From the NCBI GenBank assembly GCA_002366635.1, contig DFBN01000093.1:1381-20406 (forward strand): 19,026 bases of DNA. The letters are read 5' to 3'. The notes under the pieces are model-generated. The model worked only from the letters and a program-made list of their open reading frames with translations, searched no databases and had not been told where the DNA came from. This stretch comes from Caldifarciminota bacterium UBA3079. GTDB lineage: Bacteria > Hydrothermota > Tepidihabitantia > Tepidihabitantales > Tepidihabitantaceae. How positions within the stretch are numbered: position 1 is the first letter of the stretch; each line of letters begins with the position of its first letter. Both the position numbers and the translations under genes were made by a program. Below, in pieces: positions 4,533 through 13,519 of this stretch.

Positions 4533-6814
4533 GGACAAGCCACTGGTTCGTTATTTCTGAACCTTAAAATCCATGCACCTTCCTGTCTGGTATTGATATA
4601 ATGGTTACCATAACCGATAAGCCTCTGTTCCAATCCGGCAGGAGTGGGATACCGTCCCATCACCACAACATACCTAGGTTGAACACAATCATAAAGTAAC
4701 TGACGGTTTCCTTTCCTGCTGCCATGATGCGGAGACTTAAGCAAATCGGCCCGCACATCCTGGTCTTGAATCAGGTTCGGGGCATCCAGGTCACCGGTGA
4801 ACAGCATCTCGAACCCGGCATATTCAGCAAATGCAACCAAGGACATATTATTCGTTGAAACCAGACCCTTCCTGTACAGAAACCTGGTTTTGCCCTCGGG
4901 CCAGATAAATCGCAAACCAAATCCCAACCCCTGAATTTCTGTTCCCTTACCAGCTATCACGAATTCTGTTCTGTCCTTCCTGAATCGGTCAAGCATCCGC
5001 TGATAAGCATGACGGCCTTGTGTAGTCGATATCAACAGCTTATCAATATGAAACCGGTTATCCAAATCCAGAAGCCCGCCATAATGGTCAATATCCGGAT
5101 GTGTTACGACTGCAATATCAATTCTGTGAATACCACGACTCCGCAGGAAATCCCGCAGAACACGCTTGCGATTAATCCCGGCATCTATCAGCACGGTCCG
5201 CCCAAGGCTATCCCCAAGAAAAACCGCATCCCCCCTGCCTGGGTCAAGGAATACCACATTTGTCTGGGGACGGGTAAAAGCAGCACGCCAAACAAGAATA
5301 TTCAAACTGACAGCCAGCCCTAATCTCAGACCGGTCCTGGCCCAACCCCTGCGCCAGTTCAATGCCAGGAAAAACAGACCATATATACAGCATATCCACG
5401 GCCAGCACAACTTGCCCGGTTCCAGCACGGTCCAATCCATCCCGCCAAGAAACTGTGTTAACCAAAGAATAACGCTCAGCACCAACCTGAGCGATTCGGC
5501 AAATATGGCCGCGACAAAACCACTTACCAGATTCACAACCACAACCAGGAATCCTAGAGGGATTGCCAGACCAACCAGTGGCACAATCAGCAAACTGGAA
5601 AACGGTGAGAGCATCGCAACACGATAGAAATAATGTAACAGCAACGGTGCGATGCCCAGAAACGCGGTTCCTGAAACAGCCAAGGCCAGAAGCGCATTTT
5701 TTCGCAACCATTGGCTGACATGAACCGAGTGCAGCTTCCTGCTAATCGGCGGCACAATCAACAGAATTGCCAGAGTCGCCACAAATGAAAGCTGAAACCC
5801 GGCCTCAAACAACGCCTGCGGGTTCATTGCCAGAAGGAACAACCCGGCCACACTCAAACTGGCGACCGGTGTTACCCGGCGTTGAGTAGGTATCGAAAGT
5901 AACGCAGCCAGACCCATTACCATAGCCCGAAAAGATGCTGGCCTTGCGCCGGTCAATCCCACATACATGATAACTGCAAACGCTATCAGACCGAAACGCC
6001 ACCACCCACGCACCCAAATCAATGAAAGCAACAACCATATCATTCCTATCACAATTCCAACATGCAGGCCAGAAACCGCCAGCACATGCATTACACCGGA
6101 ATCGGCAAAAGCCGCCTGAACACTTCTGGGCAGACCTTGCTTATTCCCGAGCAACAGACCTGTGAGCAGCGCACCTTCCTTACGAGGTAGGAACCGATTG
6201 ATAGTCCTGAACACATACCTACGGCAAGGCACTATCAATAGCCTCATCCATATCTTCCCATGACCATGACTGAGAACAGTTATCTGGCTCTTCCTCACAT
6301 TAGTCTGGCCCACGAAACCCCGACGGCTCAACACGATATTGTAATCAACCAGGCCCGGGTTGCGCGGAAAACTGAACGGCCTGACCTCATTTCTCAGTTC
6401 AACCAGGTCACCGTAACGAGGCGTATTTGAGCTATCCCTTAACCATACAGACACCTTCCCCCACCACGGCTGAGCGAGTTTCACGACTAGCCTTGGGTTA
6501 ATCCTGGTAAGCGGTTCCTCGACCACGACGCCGCGGGACCGGTTCTGTTGATACAAACCCGGCTCAGGAACAGGCAGCGTCCGTGCCCGCGCGTAAAGCA
6601 GTGCCGCGGCGGCGAGTGCTACATATAACGGATAGCCGTGCGCAAATCGAGCCGACGCCATAGCAAGGATAATAACTATTAGTATTATCCACCATGCAAC
6701 TGGGAACAGTTGGCTCAGAACGACGCCGGCACCTGCTACGATCAAGGCCCGCGTCGCCGCGTAGCGCATTCCTGTCTGACCGATCAGTCTTTTACCATAA
6801 AGCTCGGTCATCAC
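4505..6814 (-). CDS. comEC: ComEC/Rec2 DNA-uptake channel with metallo-beta-lactamase domain
   Basis: The 769-residue inner-membrane protein translocates single-stranded DNA during natural transformation. N-terminal membrane helices and an OB-like region span about 20-180. The Competence domain follows, with GLLLGNKQGLP (219-229), DSGVMHVLAVSGLHVGIV (238-255) and GARPASFRAM (289-298), then several membrane helices to about 510. The C-terminal metallo-beta-lactamase-like domain has DPGRGDAVFL (524-533, usually DVGQGDA), the metal motif HPDIDH (572-577) and KSPHHGS near residue 685. Length and domain order match full ComEC. The start is GTG at 6814 or ATG at 6811. It stands alone, divergent from mscS and convergent with the PorV-like gene. 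Confidence 0.93.
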   Translation of the reverse strand: MMTELYGKRLIGQTGMRYAATRALIVAGAGVVLSQLFPVAWWIILIVIILAMASARFAHGYPLYVALAAAALLYARARTLPVPEPGLYQQNRSRGVVVEEPLTRINPRLVVKLAQPWWGKVSVWLRDSSNTPRYGDLVELRNEVRPFSFPRNPGLVDYNIVLSRRGFVGQTNVRKSQITVLSHGHGKIWMRLLIVPCRRYVFRTINRFLPRKEGALLTGLLLGNKQGLPRSVQAAFADSGVMHVLAVSGLHVGIVIGMIWLLLSLIWVRGWWRFGLIAFAVIMYVGLTGARPASFRAMVMGLAALLSIPTQRRVTPVASLSVAGLFLLAMNPQALFEAGFQLSFVATLAILLIVPPISRKLHSVHVSQWLRKNALLALAVSGTAFLGIAPLLLHYFYRVAMLSPFSSLLIVPLVGLAIPLGFLVVVVNLVSGFVAAIFAESLRLVLSVILWLTQFLGGMDWTVLEPGKLCWPWICCIYGLFFLALNWRRGWARTGLRLGLAVSLNILVWRAAFTRPQTNVVFLDPGRGDAVFLGDSLGRTVLIDAGINRKRVLRDFLRSRGIHRIDIAVVTHPDIDHYGGLLDLDNRFHIDKLLISTTQGRHAYQRMLDRFRKDRTEFVIAGKGTEIQGLGFGLRFIWPEGKTRFLYRKGLVSTNNMSLVAFAEYAGFEMLFTGDLDAPNLIQDQDVRADLLKSPHHGSRKGNRQLLYDCVQPRYVVVMGRYPTPAGLEQRLIGYGNHYINTRQEGAWILRFRNNEPVACPYLASRFGR

Positions 6815-6818
6815 ACCT

Positions 6819-6846
6819 AGACTAGATTCCAGACCTTTACAGTCAA
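6819..6846 (-). promoter_or_regulatory. Candidate promoter of comEC
   Basis: On the minus strand, TTGACT (6846-6841) is followed by a 16-base spacer and TAGTCT (6824-6819). Transcription would begin about 7 bases on, at or next to the GTG/ATG start at 6814/6811, so the mRNA would be leaderless or nearly so. The -10 matches the consensus only moderately. Confidence 0.4.
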
Positions 6847-6862
6847 GAGAGACCGTGATAAT

Positions 6863-7957
6863 TTGACAGAGCCTGTCTCAAACCTATATTTAGCCGTGAC
6901 CAACCCGAATTCCGGCACTGAGCAATGGATTTTCTATATCATAGCAGTTGCGGTTTTTGGCGGCTCAATCGGTCTGGGATACCTGATTCGTTACTTTCTT
7001 TTTGCCGCACTCAGGAAATGGACTACGCGCACCACTACTATAATAGATGATGTAGCCGTAGCCGCTGCCCGCCGTCCGTTCATCCTCTGGTGCGCATGCG
7101 GAGGATTCTATGCAGCCACCCGTATCGCCCTCCTGCCTCACGAATTCACCAAAGTAAGTGACAAAACACTTCTGGTTCTCCTAATCGGTTCGATTACTTA
7201 CAGCGCTGCACAAACCACAATCAGTATCATCCGCCGGGTTGGAGTAAAACGCGGCAGCAGCATCGCATTTGTTGGGCTCACGCAGACAATAGTCCGCATC
7301 ACAATTATCGTCATCGGCGGGCTTGTTCTGCTGAATGCCTTGGGCATATCAATCACACCGATTATCACCGCATTGGGGGTCGGAGGCTTGGCAGTAGCCC
7401 TGGCCTTACAGGATACTCTTGCAAACACCTTTGCCGGTATATACATAACCCTGTCGCGACATATCCGGCCGGGAGACTACATCCGAATCGAGAACGGTGA
7501 AGAAGGCATCGTTACCGACATCACCTGGCGCGCAACAACTGTCCGCACCATCCACAATAACATTGTCATAATTCCCAACTCCAAACTGGCACAATCAGTC
7601 GTAACCAACTACCACCTTAAAGAATCGAAGTTCCGCCTGGATATTCCAGTCGGTGTCAGCTATGAATCCGACCCTGAACATATCGAGAAAGTGCTCGTCG
7701 AAGAAGCCAGAAACGCTATTGGCAAAGTAGAAAATCTACTGGCCGAACCGGCCCCTTATGTCCTGTTTATGCCTGGATACGGTGACTTCTCATTGAATTT
7801 CACTCTTGTCGTTCATGTCCGTTCTTTCCCAGACCAGTTCCTGGTGCAGCACTACCTGCGTAAACGCATTTTCGCCAGGTTCAAAAAAGAAGGCATCGAA
7901 ATACCTTTCCCGATTCAGACCGTCTACCTGCGCCAGCAACCCGGCTCGAACCACTGA
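6863..7957 (+). CDS. mscS: Small-conductance mechanosensitive channel, MscS family
   Basis: The 364-residue membrane protein releases solutes under hypo-osmotic stress. Predicted helices lie at about 22-50, 72-92, 101-122 and 141-160. The pore helix TM3 with its cytoplasmic continuation is ITALGVGGLAVALALQDTLA (168-187). The MscS beta domain then follows with RPGDYIRIENGEEGIVTDIT and the diagnostic IIPNSKLAQSVVTN. The C-terminal alpha/beta vestibule ends at FPIQTVYLRQ. The TTG start at 6863 has no ribosome site; GTG at 6896 is an alternative that would remove 11 residues before the first helix. It is divergent from comEC with a 48-base gap. Confidence 0.9.
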   Translation: MTEPVSNLYLAVTNPNSGTEQWIFYIIAVAVFGGSIGLGYLIRYFLFAALRKWTTRTTTIIDDVAVAAARRPFILWCACGGFYAATRIALLPHEFTKVSDKTLLVLLIGSITYSAAQTTISIIRRVGVKRGSSIAFVGLTQTIVRITIIVIGGLVLLNALGISITPIITALGVGGLAVALALQDTLANTFAGIYITLSRHIRPGDYIRIENGEEGIVTDITWRATTVRTIHNNIVIIPNSKLAQSVVTNYHLKESKFRLDIPVGVSYESDPEHIEKVLVEEARNAIGKVENLLAEPAPYVLFMPGYGDFSLNFTLVVHVRSFPDQFLVQHYLRKRIFARFKKEGIEIPFPIQTVYLRQQPGSNH

Positions 7958-8007
7958 ACCGCCTGTCCAAAACCACAATTTTCCCCAGGAAGCGTTTCTT
8001 GTTTTGT

Positions 8008-8035
8008 TTGACATAAAAGCATGAATACTTAAAAT
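8008..8035 (+). promoter_or_regulatory. Candidate promoter of the envelope/TonB gene cluster
   Basis: A perfect TTGACA (8008-8013), a 16-base spacer and TAAAAT (8030-8035, 5 of 6 to the consensus). Predicted transcription starts near 8042, about 6 bases before the ATG at 8048. There is no Shine-Dalgarno, so the mRNA would be nearly leaderless. Confidence 0.6.
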
Positions 8036-8047
8036 TTATGCACTGTA

Positions 8048-9697
8048 ATGAGCGTAGTTTTGGGTTTGTTCCTTGTGGCTCAGTTGAACTCATTCGAGTT
8101 CACAGAGATTCCTAGTCCCCAGTATGTTGGGGATTCTTTCAACATAACGATAGTAGCTAAGGACCCATATGGTGCCATCTATCCGTATAATGGCAGTGCC
8201 CTTTTATCCACAACCAGGGACGACTACTGGACATATGTTTACCCAAGCCTTATCACCTTCAGCAACGGCGTCTGGCAGGACAAGGTTATTGTTACACTAG
8301 CGGAAAGCCTCAAGCTGCGCTGTGTCGAACCAACGCACCTTATAACCGGTCAGAGTAATACCATCAATATTTTCCCAGGCCCGCCCGAGAAGCTATTTCC
8401 GCTCATGCCAGGAGAAAAAATGGCACCAGGTTCGCCCGAAGGACGCCAGCCAACTCCACCACGCAACCAAGTTGCCGGTGACAGTTTCAACTTCGAAGTC
8501 TACCTGACTGATGCCTGGTATAACCTTATCCAGTTCCGCAATGACAGCGTCTACTTCAGCGTCACCGACAGCTTTGCTCAACTGCCCGGTGGCAGCGAGC
8601 TCTCAAACGGCCGTGGAACATTCACCGTCACCTTACGCCAAGCCGGCCAGCATCGTCTGACCGTCGTGCCGGGTGAAGGTTCGTCCATCCAGGCAGGTAC
8701 CTCCTCGGTAGTAACCGTAGTACCAGGAAGCTTCCAGCATCTACTGCCGCTCTTCCCAGGTGAAACCCTCCTGCCCGGAGACCCGACAACCAATGTCTGG
8801 CAGACCCCAGGCAAAGCCGGGAAACCTCTGACACAATATGTTCGGACACCGTTCAATGTTACAGTCTATCCATGTGATGCCTGCTGGAATCGTGTAGTAA
8901 ACCAGGGGGATTCCGTAATGCTCAACTCCGACTTCTCCTTTGAGTCTGCGCCAGACCGGGCCGAACTTGCTGACGGTGCCGTTTTTTCGGTTCAATTCAA
9001 CGATGCCGGACCAAACCAGAACATCTGGGCTACGACGCTGCACAGCGGATTGGTATCCTACCTCAATTGGCTCAATATCCGTGCGCTTGCCACACAACTT
9101 GTAATCTCAGCCCCGGATACAGTCCGTGCCGGCGAAACGACTTATATCCAAGTAACCATGAAAGATGCGAATTTCCAACCTATCGTCGCCGCACCCTGCC
9201 GTTTTGCAGTCATAACCGGCATGGGCGAAATGCTCGATTCTGCACTCCTATCCGATACCTTAGGCCGTCTCACTGCACGCTTCCTCTGCACTGCAGACCA
9301 TGGGGCCGAAAATGACACTATCAAAATATGCGCTGATACCACCGAATACATCGGCATTTATATAGACATGCCTGACAGCTCACTCGCCATGGGCAAAATC
9401 CACGCCTTTCCAAATCCATTCGGCTACAACCGGGAATCTGTGGAAATCAGCTATTACCTTCAACCCTCAAGCGATATCACGGTGAGAATCTACGACCCGT
9501 TTGGCAATGCAGTCCGTTCCTGGTACTTTCCAAGGAATAGACCAGGCGCCCGTTCAGGTCTTAACCGTTTATACTGGAATGGCAGAAACGACCAGGGTCG
9601 CAGAGTAGCAAATGGTATGTATGTGGTCCAGGTAATCGGCCAACTCCATACCGCCACCACTTTCAAAAACACCCACCGGATTGCAGTCGTATGGTAA
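8048..9697 (+). CDS. Secreted multi-Ig-domain protein with FlgD-like C-terminal domain
   Basis: The 549-residue product starts with a signal peptide (MSVVLGLFLVAQLNS). Four Ig-like units follow, each opening with a related strand: GDSFNITIVAKDPYG (from 28), GDSFNFEVYLTDAWYN (from 144), RTPFNVTVYPCDACWN (from 266) and GETTYIQVTMKDANFQ (from 362). Two linkers repeat an FPGE/MPGE...PGDP motif. The last 100 residues are a FlgD-like Ig domain (FPNPFGYN, ITVRIYDPFGNAVRSW, LYWNGRNDQGRRVANGMYVV), a domain that also ends many type IX or related exported proteins. An in-frame TAA at 8030-8032 limits the start to 8048. It probably heads the cluster; its TAA overlaps the next ATG by 7 bases. Function unknown: surface or periplasmic adhesion/scaffold is an inference. 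Confidence 0.82.
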   Translation: MSVVLGLFLVAQLNSFEFTEIPSPQYVGDSFNITIVAKDPYGAIYPYNGSALLSTTRDDYWTYVYPSLITFSNGVWQDKVIVTLAESLKLRCVEPTHLITGQSNTINIFPGPPEKLFPLMPGEKMAPGSPEGRQPTPPRNQVAGDSFNFEVYLTDAWYNLIQFRNDSVYFSVTDSFAQLPGGSELSNGRGTFTVTLRQAGQHRLTVVPGEGSSIQAGTSSVVTVVPGSFQHLLPLFPGETLLPGDPTTNVWQTPGKAGKPLTQYVRTPFNVTVYPCDACWNRVVNQGDSVMLNSDFSFESAPDRAELADGAVFSVQFNDAGPNQNIWATTLHSGLVSYLNWLNIRALATQLVISAPDTVRAGETTYIQVTMKDANFQPIVAAPCRFAVITGMGEMLDSALLSDTLGRLTARFLCTADHGAENDTIKICADTTEYIGIYIDMPDSSLAMGKIHAFPNPFGYNRESVEISYYLQPSSDITVRIYDPFGNAVRSWYFPRNRPGARSGLNRLYWNGRNDQGRRVANGMYVVQVIGQLHTATTFKNTHRIAVVW

Positions 9698-10989
9698 AAC
9701 GAATACTGCTCTTTGCGATTTGTGCAGCCCTGCCTTCAGCCGCTTGGGCCGAAGGAGGCCTTCCAGGCGCCTTTCTTTCTTACGGTGCCGCACCTCGGAG
9801 TCTTGCGCTCGGCAAGGCATTTACCGCCATCGCTGACGATGCCCAGGCCGGATACTTCAATCCGGGTGGCCTTTTCCAGCTCAACGCCCAAGAGGTCTTG
9901 CTTGTCCATTCCCAGTTATACGGCGCTCGCATGGAATTCATGGGTTATGCCCTGCCCACCAAAGAACTTGGTACTTTCGGCTTGACCCTGCTCAACTTCG
10001 GTGCTGAGGGACTGGATTCAAGGACACCTGAAAACGCGCAATACCGACATTTCGTTTTTGCCGAGAATGCCTTTCTAGTCTCTTATTCCTACAATCCCAC
10101 GAATTCCCTCGGCCTCGGCCTCAACTTGAAGCTTTTGACCAAAAACATTGCCGAGTTCTCTGATGTCGGTATGGGACTGGACCTTGGCGCACTTATCAAA
10201 CTCCCTCGTCCTTTCAGCTTCGGTGTTTCCGCACAAAACCTTGTTCAGCCCACATTAACGCTTAAGGATATCCCGGAAATCTATCCCCGCACTCTCAGAG
10301 TCGGCAGCGCGGTTCGGCTACTCGGCGGCCGTGCCGTTATCGCGGCCGACCTGTCCGTGCCTCTGGTCTGGAACATTGATTCCATCGGTAATCCCACACG
10401 GAACTTCACTCCGCATCCTGTACTACACGGTGGTGTTGAATTCCAGATTGTGCCCGGAATCCTGGTCCAGCGTGCGGGTGTGGACCAGAATGAAATCAGT
10501 CTGGGCCTTGGGGTTCACAAATCCTGGGGCAAAATGGGCGTCGGTGTGGACTACGCCTTCCTGCTGCACCACGAATCCAGCTACCGGCTTGCTCCTACTC
10601 ACAAAGTCGGGGTATTCATTGATTTCGCAGGCTTTCGCGTCTGGATAGACGCACTGCCTAGTGTATTCAGCCCGACCCCGGAAAACAAACAGAATGTTCT
10701 CTGGATGGATATCCGCGTTCTCAGTCGTGCCCCGGTAAAGAGATGGCAGATACTTATCAAAAACAGCTATGGCGAAATAGTACGCACATTCAGCAGTTGG
10801 GAAAATCCACCGCTGCGCATGAGCTGGGACGGGCTGGACGATGTCGGCCGTCTGGTCGCTGACGGCCGTTACTACTACAATATTATTGTCCTTGACAAAC
10901 ACAACTCACCACTGGAGTTTTCCGGGTTTCTCACCGAAATCAAAACCAAAGGGCCGAAAGGTAAAGTGGAAATCCGGCCCGGCGAATAG
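9691..10989 (+). CDS. PorV-like outer-membrane protein fused to FlgD-like domain
   Basis: The 432-residue product has a signal peptide ending AAWA (residue 20). It carries the PorV/UPF0164 signature SYGAAPRSLALGKAFTAIAD followed by DAQAGYFNPGGL, then beta-barrel strands to about 320. The C-terminal 100 residues form a FlgD-like Ig domain: WQILIKNSYGEIVRTFSS, MSWDGLDDVGRLVADGRYYY. PorV proteins normally end with the barrel, so this fusion puts an Ig domain beside the barrel. The start overlaps the stop of the upstream gene (ATGGTAA), so translation is coupled. It probably forms part of the same envelope assembly as the protein encoded upstream. Confidence 0.85.
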   Translation: MVKRILLFAICAALPSAAWAEGGLPGAFLSYGAAPRSLALGKAFTAIADDAQAGYFNPGGLFQLNAQEVLLVHSQLYGARMEFMGYALPTKELGTFGLTLLNFGAEGLDSRTPENAQYRHFVFAENAFLVSYSYNPTNSLGLGLNLKLLTKNIAEFSDVGMGLDLGALIKLPRPFSFGVSAQNLVQPTLTLKDIPEIYPRTLRVGSAVRLLGGRAVIAADLSVPLVWNIDSIGNPTRNFTPHPVLHGGVEFQIVPGILVQRAGVDQNEISLGLGVHKSWGKMGVGVDYAFLLHHESSYRLAPTHKVGVFIDFAGFRVWIDALPSVFSPTPENKQNVLWMDIRVLSRAPVKRWQILIKNSYGEIVRTFSSWENPPLRMSWDGLDDVGRLVADGRYYYNIIVLDKHNSPLEFSGFLTEIKTKGPKGKVEIRPGE

Positions 10990-10993
10990 AACC

Positions 10994-13519
10994 ATGTGGC
11001 TGCTGCTGTTCGTTCTGTCAAATGCGCTCACAACCGGGCAGACACGCATCCTAGTTGAGCGGTACAACAAAGTTCAGACCGCAGTCGCAGAACAGAATTA
11101 CCAACAGGCCACGGCCGGCTTAAAGCGACTGGTAAAGGATTACGGTTCCAGCGAATTCGGCGGTGAACTGCGCTTCGCCCTGGCTGAATCATACTTCAAC
11201 CTTGGACAATACGGCCATTCTCTCTCCCTCTTCAAACAGATTCTCGCCCGGCCGCACTACTCCTATATAAAACCCGAAGCGATGTACGGCGTCGCCATAT
11301 CATATGCCATGACCGGCAACTACCGCCAGGCACGGCTGGCAATGGAACGCCTCGCCAAGAAGCAGGGATACGAGAAAGACGACCGGACCAGCTTCGCATT
11401 CGGCGTTCTTCACTACTTTCAAAAAGAATATGAGCCGGCCATATCTAAACTCAGCGGCCTGGACTTGCCAGAATCAAAATTCTATCTGGCAAAATCCTAT
11501 GCAGCAACAGGTCGACCCCTGCCCGCCCTGTTGAAGTTCAAGGAAATCACTACCGAGGTACCTAATACTCCGCTTGCCACAATGGCGCATTTCGCTGCCG
11601 GTATTGCGCTTTTCGTCAACCACGACTACGACGGTGCCCGTGCCAAACTCCAGTTCTTCATTGACAATTTCCCTTATTCCCCACTTGTCGATTATGCCAA
11701 TTACTTCCTTGGCTGCACCCTGATAGCCCTGAAGGATTACGGTGCTGCAGTCGACCATCTCATGCCCCTCACCCGTCATTCAAACAACTTCCTGGCCGCC
11801 CACGCCAACTACTTCATCGGTTATGCCGACAAAGCGCTTGGGAAACCCGCAGATGCAGTAGAACGATTTCAGAAAGTCCGGGCAAACTACCCGAATACAA
11901 AAATTGCCTCCTATGCGAACCTCCAGCTTACGCAAGCAATGCTGGCAACTGCCGATACAGCACAGACCCTGCTTACTACCTCTCAGCTTGCGCAGATGTT
12001 CAAGACAGGCGAAATTTCCGGTGTTGGTGACTATCTCTCCGGCGTTCTGTTCTATCAGATGGGCGAATTCGACAAAGCAGACAGGCAATTCGAATCCATA
12101 TTGACAGAGTATGCTGAAACCTCATTACGCGAACCGGCCTGTGCAATGCTGCTTCTGTCTCTCAACAGCTCCGGCCAGTTCGAGAAAACCATTGCTATCG
12201 GTGCCAAATATGTAACTGACTACCCGAACGACACAACCGAATGGCGAGCCAAAACGCTCTATTTCCTGGCAGAAGGGTTCTACTACTACCAGAAATACAA
12301 CGAAGCAGACGCTTACTATCAAAGGGCATATACCAATCCTGCAAGTTCTGACATCGCCCCTTATGCCCGTCTGGGACGCTGCTTCTGCCTTTACCATCTC
12401 GGCCGGCTCGACGAAGCGGTAAGCGGGTTCAAAGGTCTCCTGAGCGCCAAGGCTGACGATACCCTCTATACGGTCAGCGCTTATCTCGGGTACGGTTACA
12501 GCCTGTTCAATCAGTGTGAATACCTGAAAGCACTGGATGTATTCGAGGCACTTTCAAACACTTTCTCAGACAATCGGCTGGCTGCTGTTCCCGGCTATTT
12601 CTATGCCGGCTATTGCTATTACCAACTGCGATACTACGGCCAGGCGGTAGATGCCTGGACCGTTTTGATGAACAAATTTCCTGAAAACAACCCCAAGGTA
12701 GCTGAAGCGGCATTCCGCACCGGCGACACCTATTTCAAGGCGCTCAAGTACGACAAGGCAATCGCCTCATTTGAATTCGTAGTCGAACGGCATCCGAATT
12801 CTGAATACGCCCCTCCTGCTCAGGCCCTTATCGCACAATGCTATTACAACCGCCGCCAGTACCTTGACGCGGTAAGGGAATACCAGAAATTCCTCGACCT
12901 CTACCCTTCTGACCCCCAAGGCCCGAGCGTCCGCAAAAGCCTGGAGATGAGCTATTACCTCGGCGGGCAGGAAGATTCGCTTGTCATGGAAGAATTCCTC
13001 AGGCGATTCCCGCAGTCGGAAATGGCGGCAGAAGGTCAATATGACAAAGGTAGGGCCCTGTTCGATGCTCAAAACTACGGACAGGCAGTGCTTGAACTGC
13101 AAAAAGCCGTAGTCAATTTCCCCGGTTCGGACTTAGCCGGCGACGCACAGCTCCTTACCGCAGAGTCCTATGCCCAGCTTAAAAAATGGAATGAGGCAAC
13201 GCGGGCCTATCGGAAATTCCTCGACTATTTTCCCGAACACGAACAAAGGAGCGGCGCTTTCTTCGATATGGCAATCGCCTATTTTAATCTGGGCGAGTAT
13301 CAAAAAAGCCTCGAAGCATTCCAGACTGTCGTTGACTCCTTCCCCAAATCAGAATATGCGGAAAGCGCCCGCGATAACATCAGCTCGTGCCAGAAGCGCT
13401 TGGGGGCCGGTGTGGTCGAGGAACACCCGCCCGGTTCAGAAAAAGTTGAAAAAGAATCCGGAAAAATTCCGGCGCCTGAACAAAAACCCAACCCGCCAAA
13501 ACAAGGAAGGCAACAATGA
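10994..13519 (+). CDS. Periplasmic tetratricopeptide-repeat protein
   Basis: I start the gene at ATG 10994, 4 bases after the previous stop. It gives a signal peptide (MWLLLFVLSNALTTGQ), whereas the longer frame from 10841 would overlap the upstream gene by 150 bases and begin without one. The 841-residue product is almost entirely TPR-like hairpins of about 34-38 residues, with recurring patterns such as ALAESYFNLGQYGHSLSLF, ALIAQCYYNRRQYLDAVREY and MAIAYFNLGEYQKSLEAFQT. The last repeats resemble YbgF/CpoB and BamD (FPKSEYAESARDNISSCQKR). The final 35 residues are Pro, Glu and Lys rich and probably disordered. Placed just before the ExbB/ExbD/TonB genes, it likely acts as a periplasmic scaffold. 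Its stop overlaps the next start (ATGA). Confidence 0.88.
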   Translation: MWLLLFVLSNALTTGQTRILVERYNKVQTAVAEQNYQQATAGLKRLVKDYGSSEFGGELRFALAESYFNLGQYGHSLSLFKQILARPHYSYIKPEAMYGVAISYAMTGNYRQARLAMERLAKKQGYEKDDRTSFAFGVLHYFQKEYEPAISKLSGLDLPESKFYLAKSYAATGRPLPALLKFKEITTEVPNTPLATMAHFAAGIALFVNHDYDGARAKLQFFIDNFPYSPLVDYANYFLGCTLIALKDYGAAVDHLMPLTRHSNNFLAAHANYFIGYADKALGKPADAVERFQKVRANYPNTKIASYANLQLTQAMLATADTAQTLLTTSQLAQMFKTGEISGVGDYLSGVLFYQMGEFDKADRQFESILTEYAETSLREPACAMLLLSLNSSGQFEKTIAIGAKYVTDYPNDTTEWRAKTLYFLAEGFYYYQKYNEADAYYQRAYTNPASSDIAPYARLGRCFCLYHLGRLDEAVSGFKGLLSAKADDTLYTVSAYLGYGYSLFNQCEYLKALDVFEALSNTFSDNRLAAVPGYFYAGYCYYQLRYYGQAVDAWTVLMNKFPENNPKVAEAAFRTGDTYFKALKYDKAIASFEFVVERHPNSEYAPPAQALIAQCYYNRRQYLDAVREYQKFLDLYPSDPQGPSVRKSLEMSYYLGGQEDSLVMEEFLRRFPQSEMAAEGQYDKGRALFDAQNYGQAVLELQKAVVNFPGSDLAGDAQLLTAESYAQLKKWNEATRAYRKFLDYFPEHEQRSGAFFDMAIAYFNLGEYQKSLEAFQTVVDSFPKSEYAESARDNISSCQKRLGAGVVEEHPPGSEKVEKESGKIPAPEQKPNPPKQGRQQ

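Noticed and set aside
5009..5627. Plus-strand open frames opposite comEC
   Set aside because: They lie wholly antisense to a full-length ComEC with all motifs; no start signal or family pattern.
6836..6862. TTTACA-N15-GATAAT as the mscS promoter
   Set aside because: The spacer is short and transcription would start inside the coding region; acceptable only if mscS begins at GTG 6896.
10841..10993. Longer start for the TPR protein (ATG 10841)
   Set aside because: It would overlap the PorV-FlgD gene by about 150 bases and hide the signal peptide that begins at ATG 10994.
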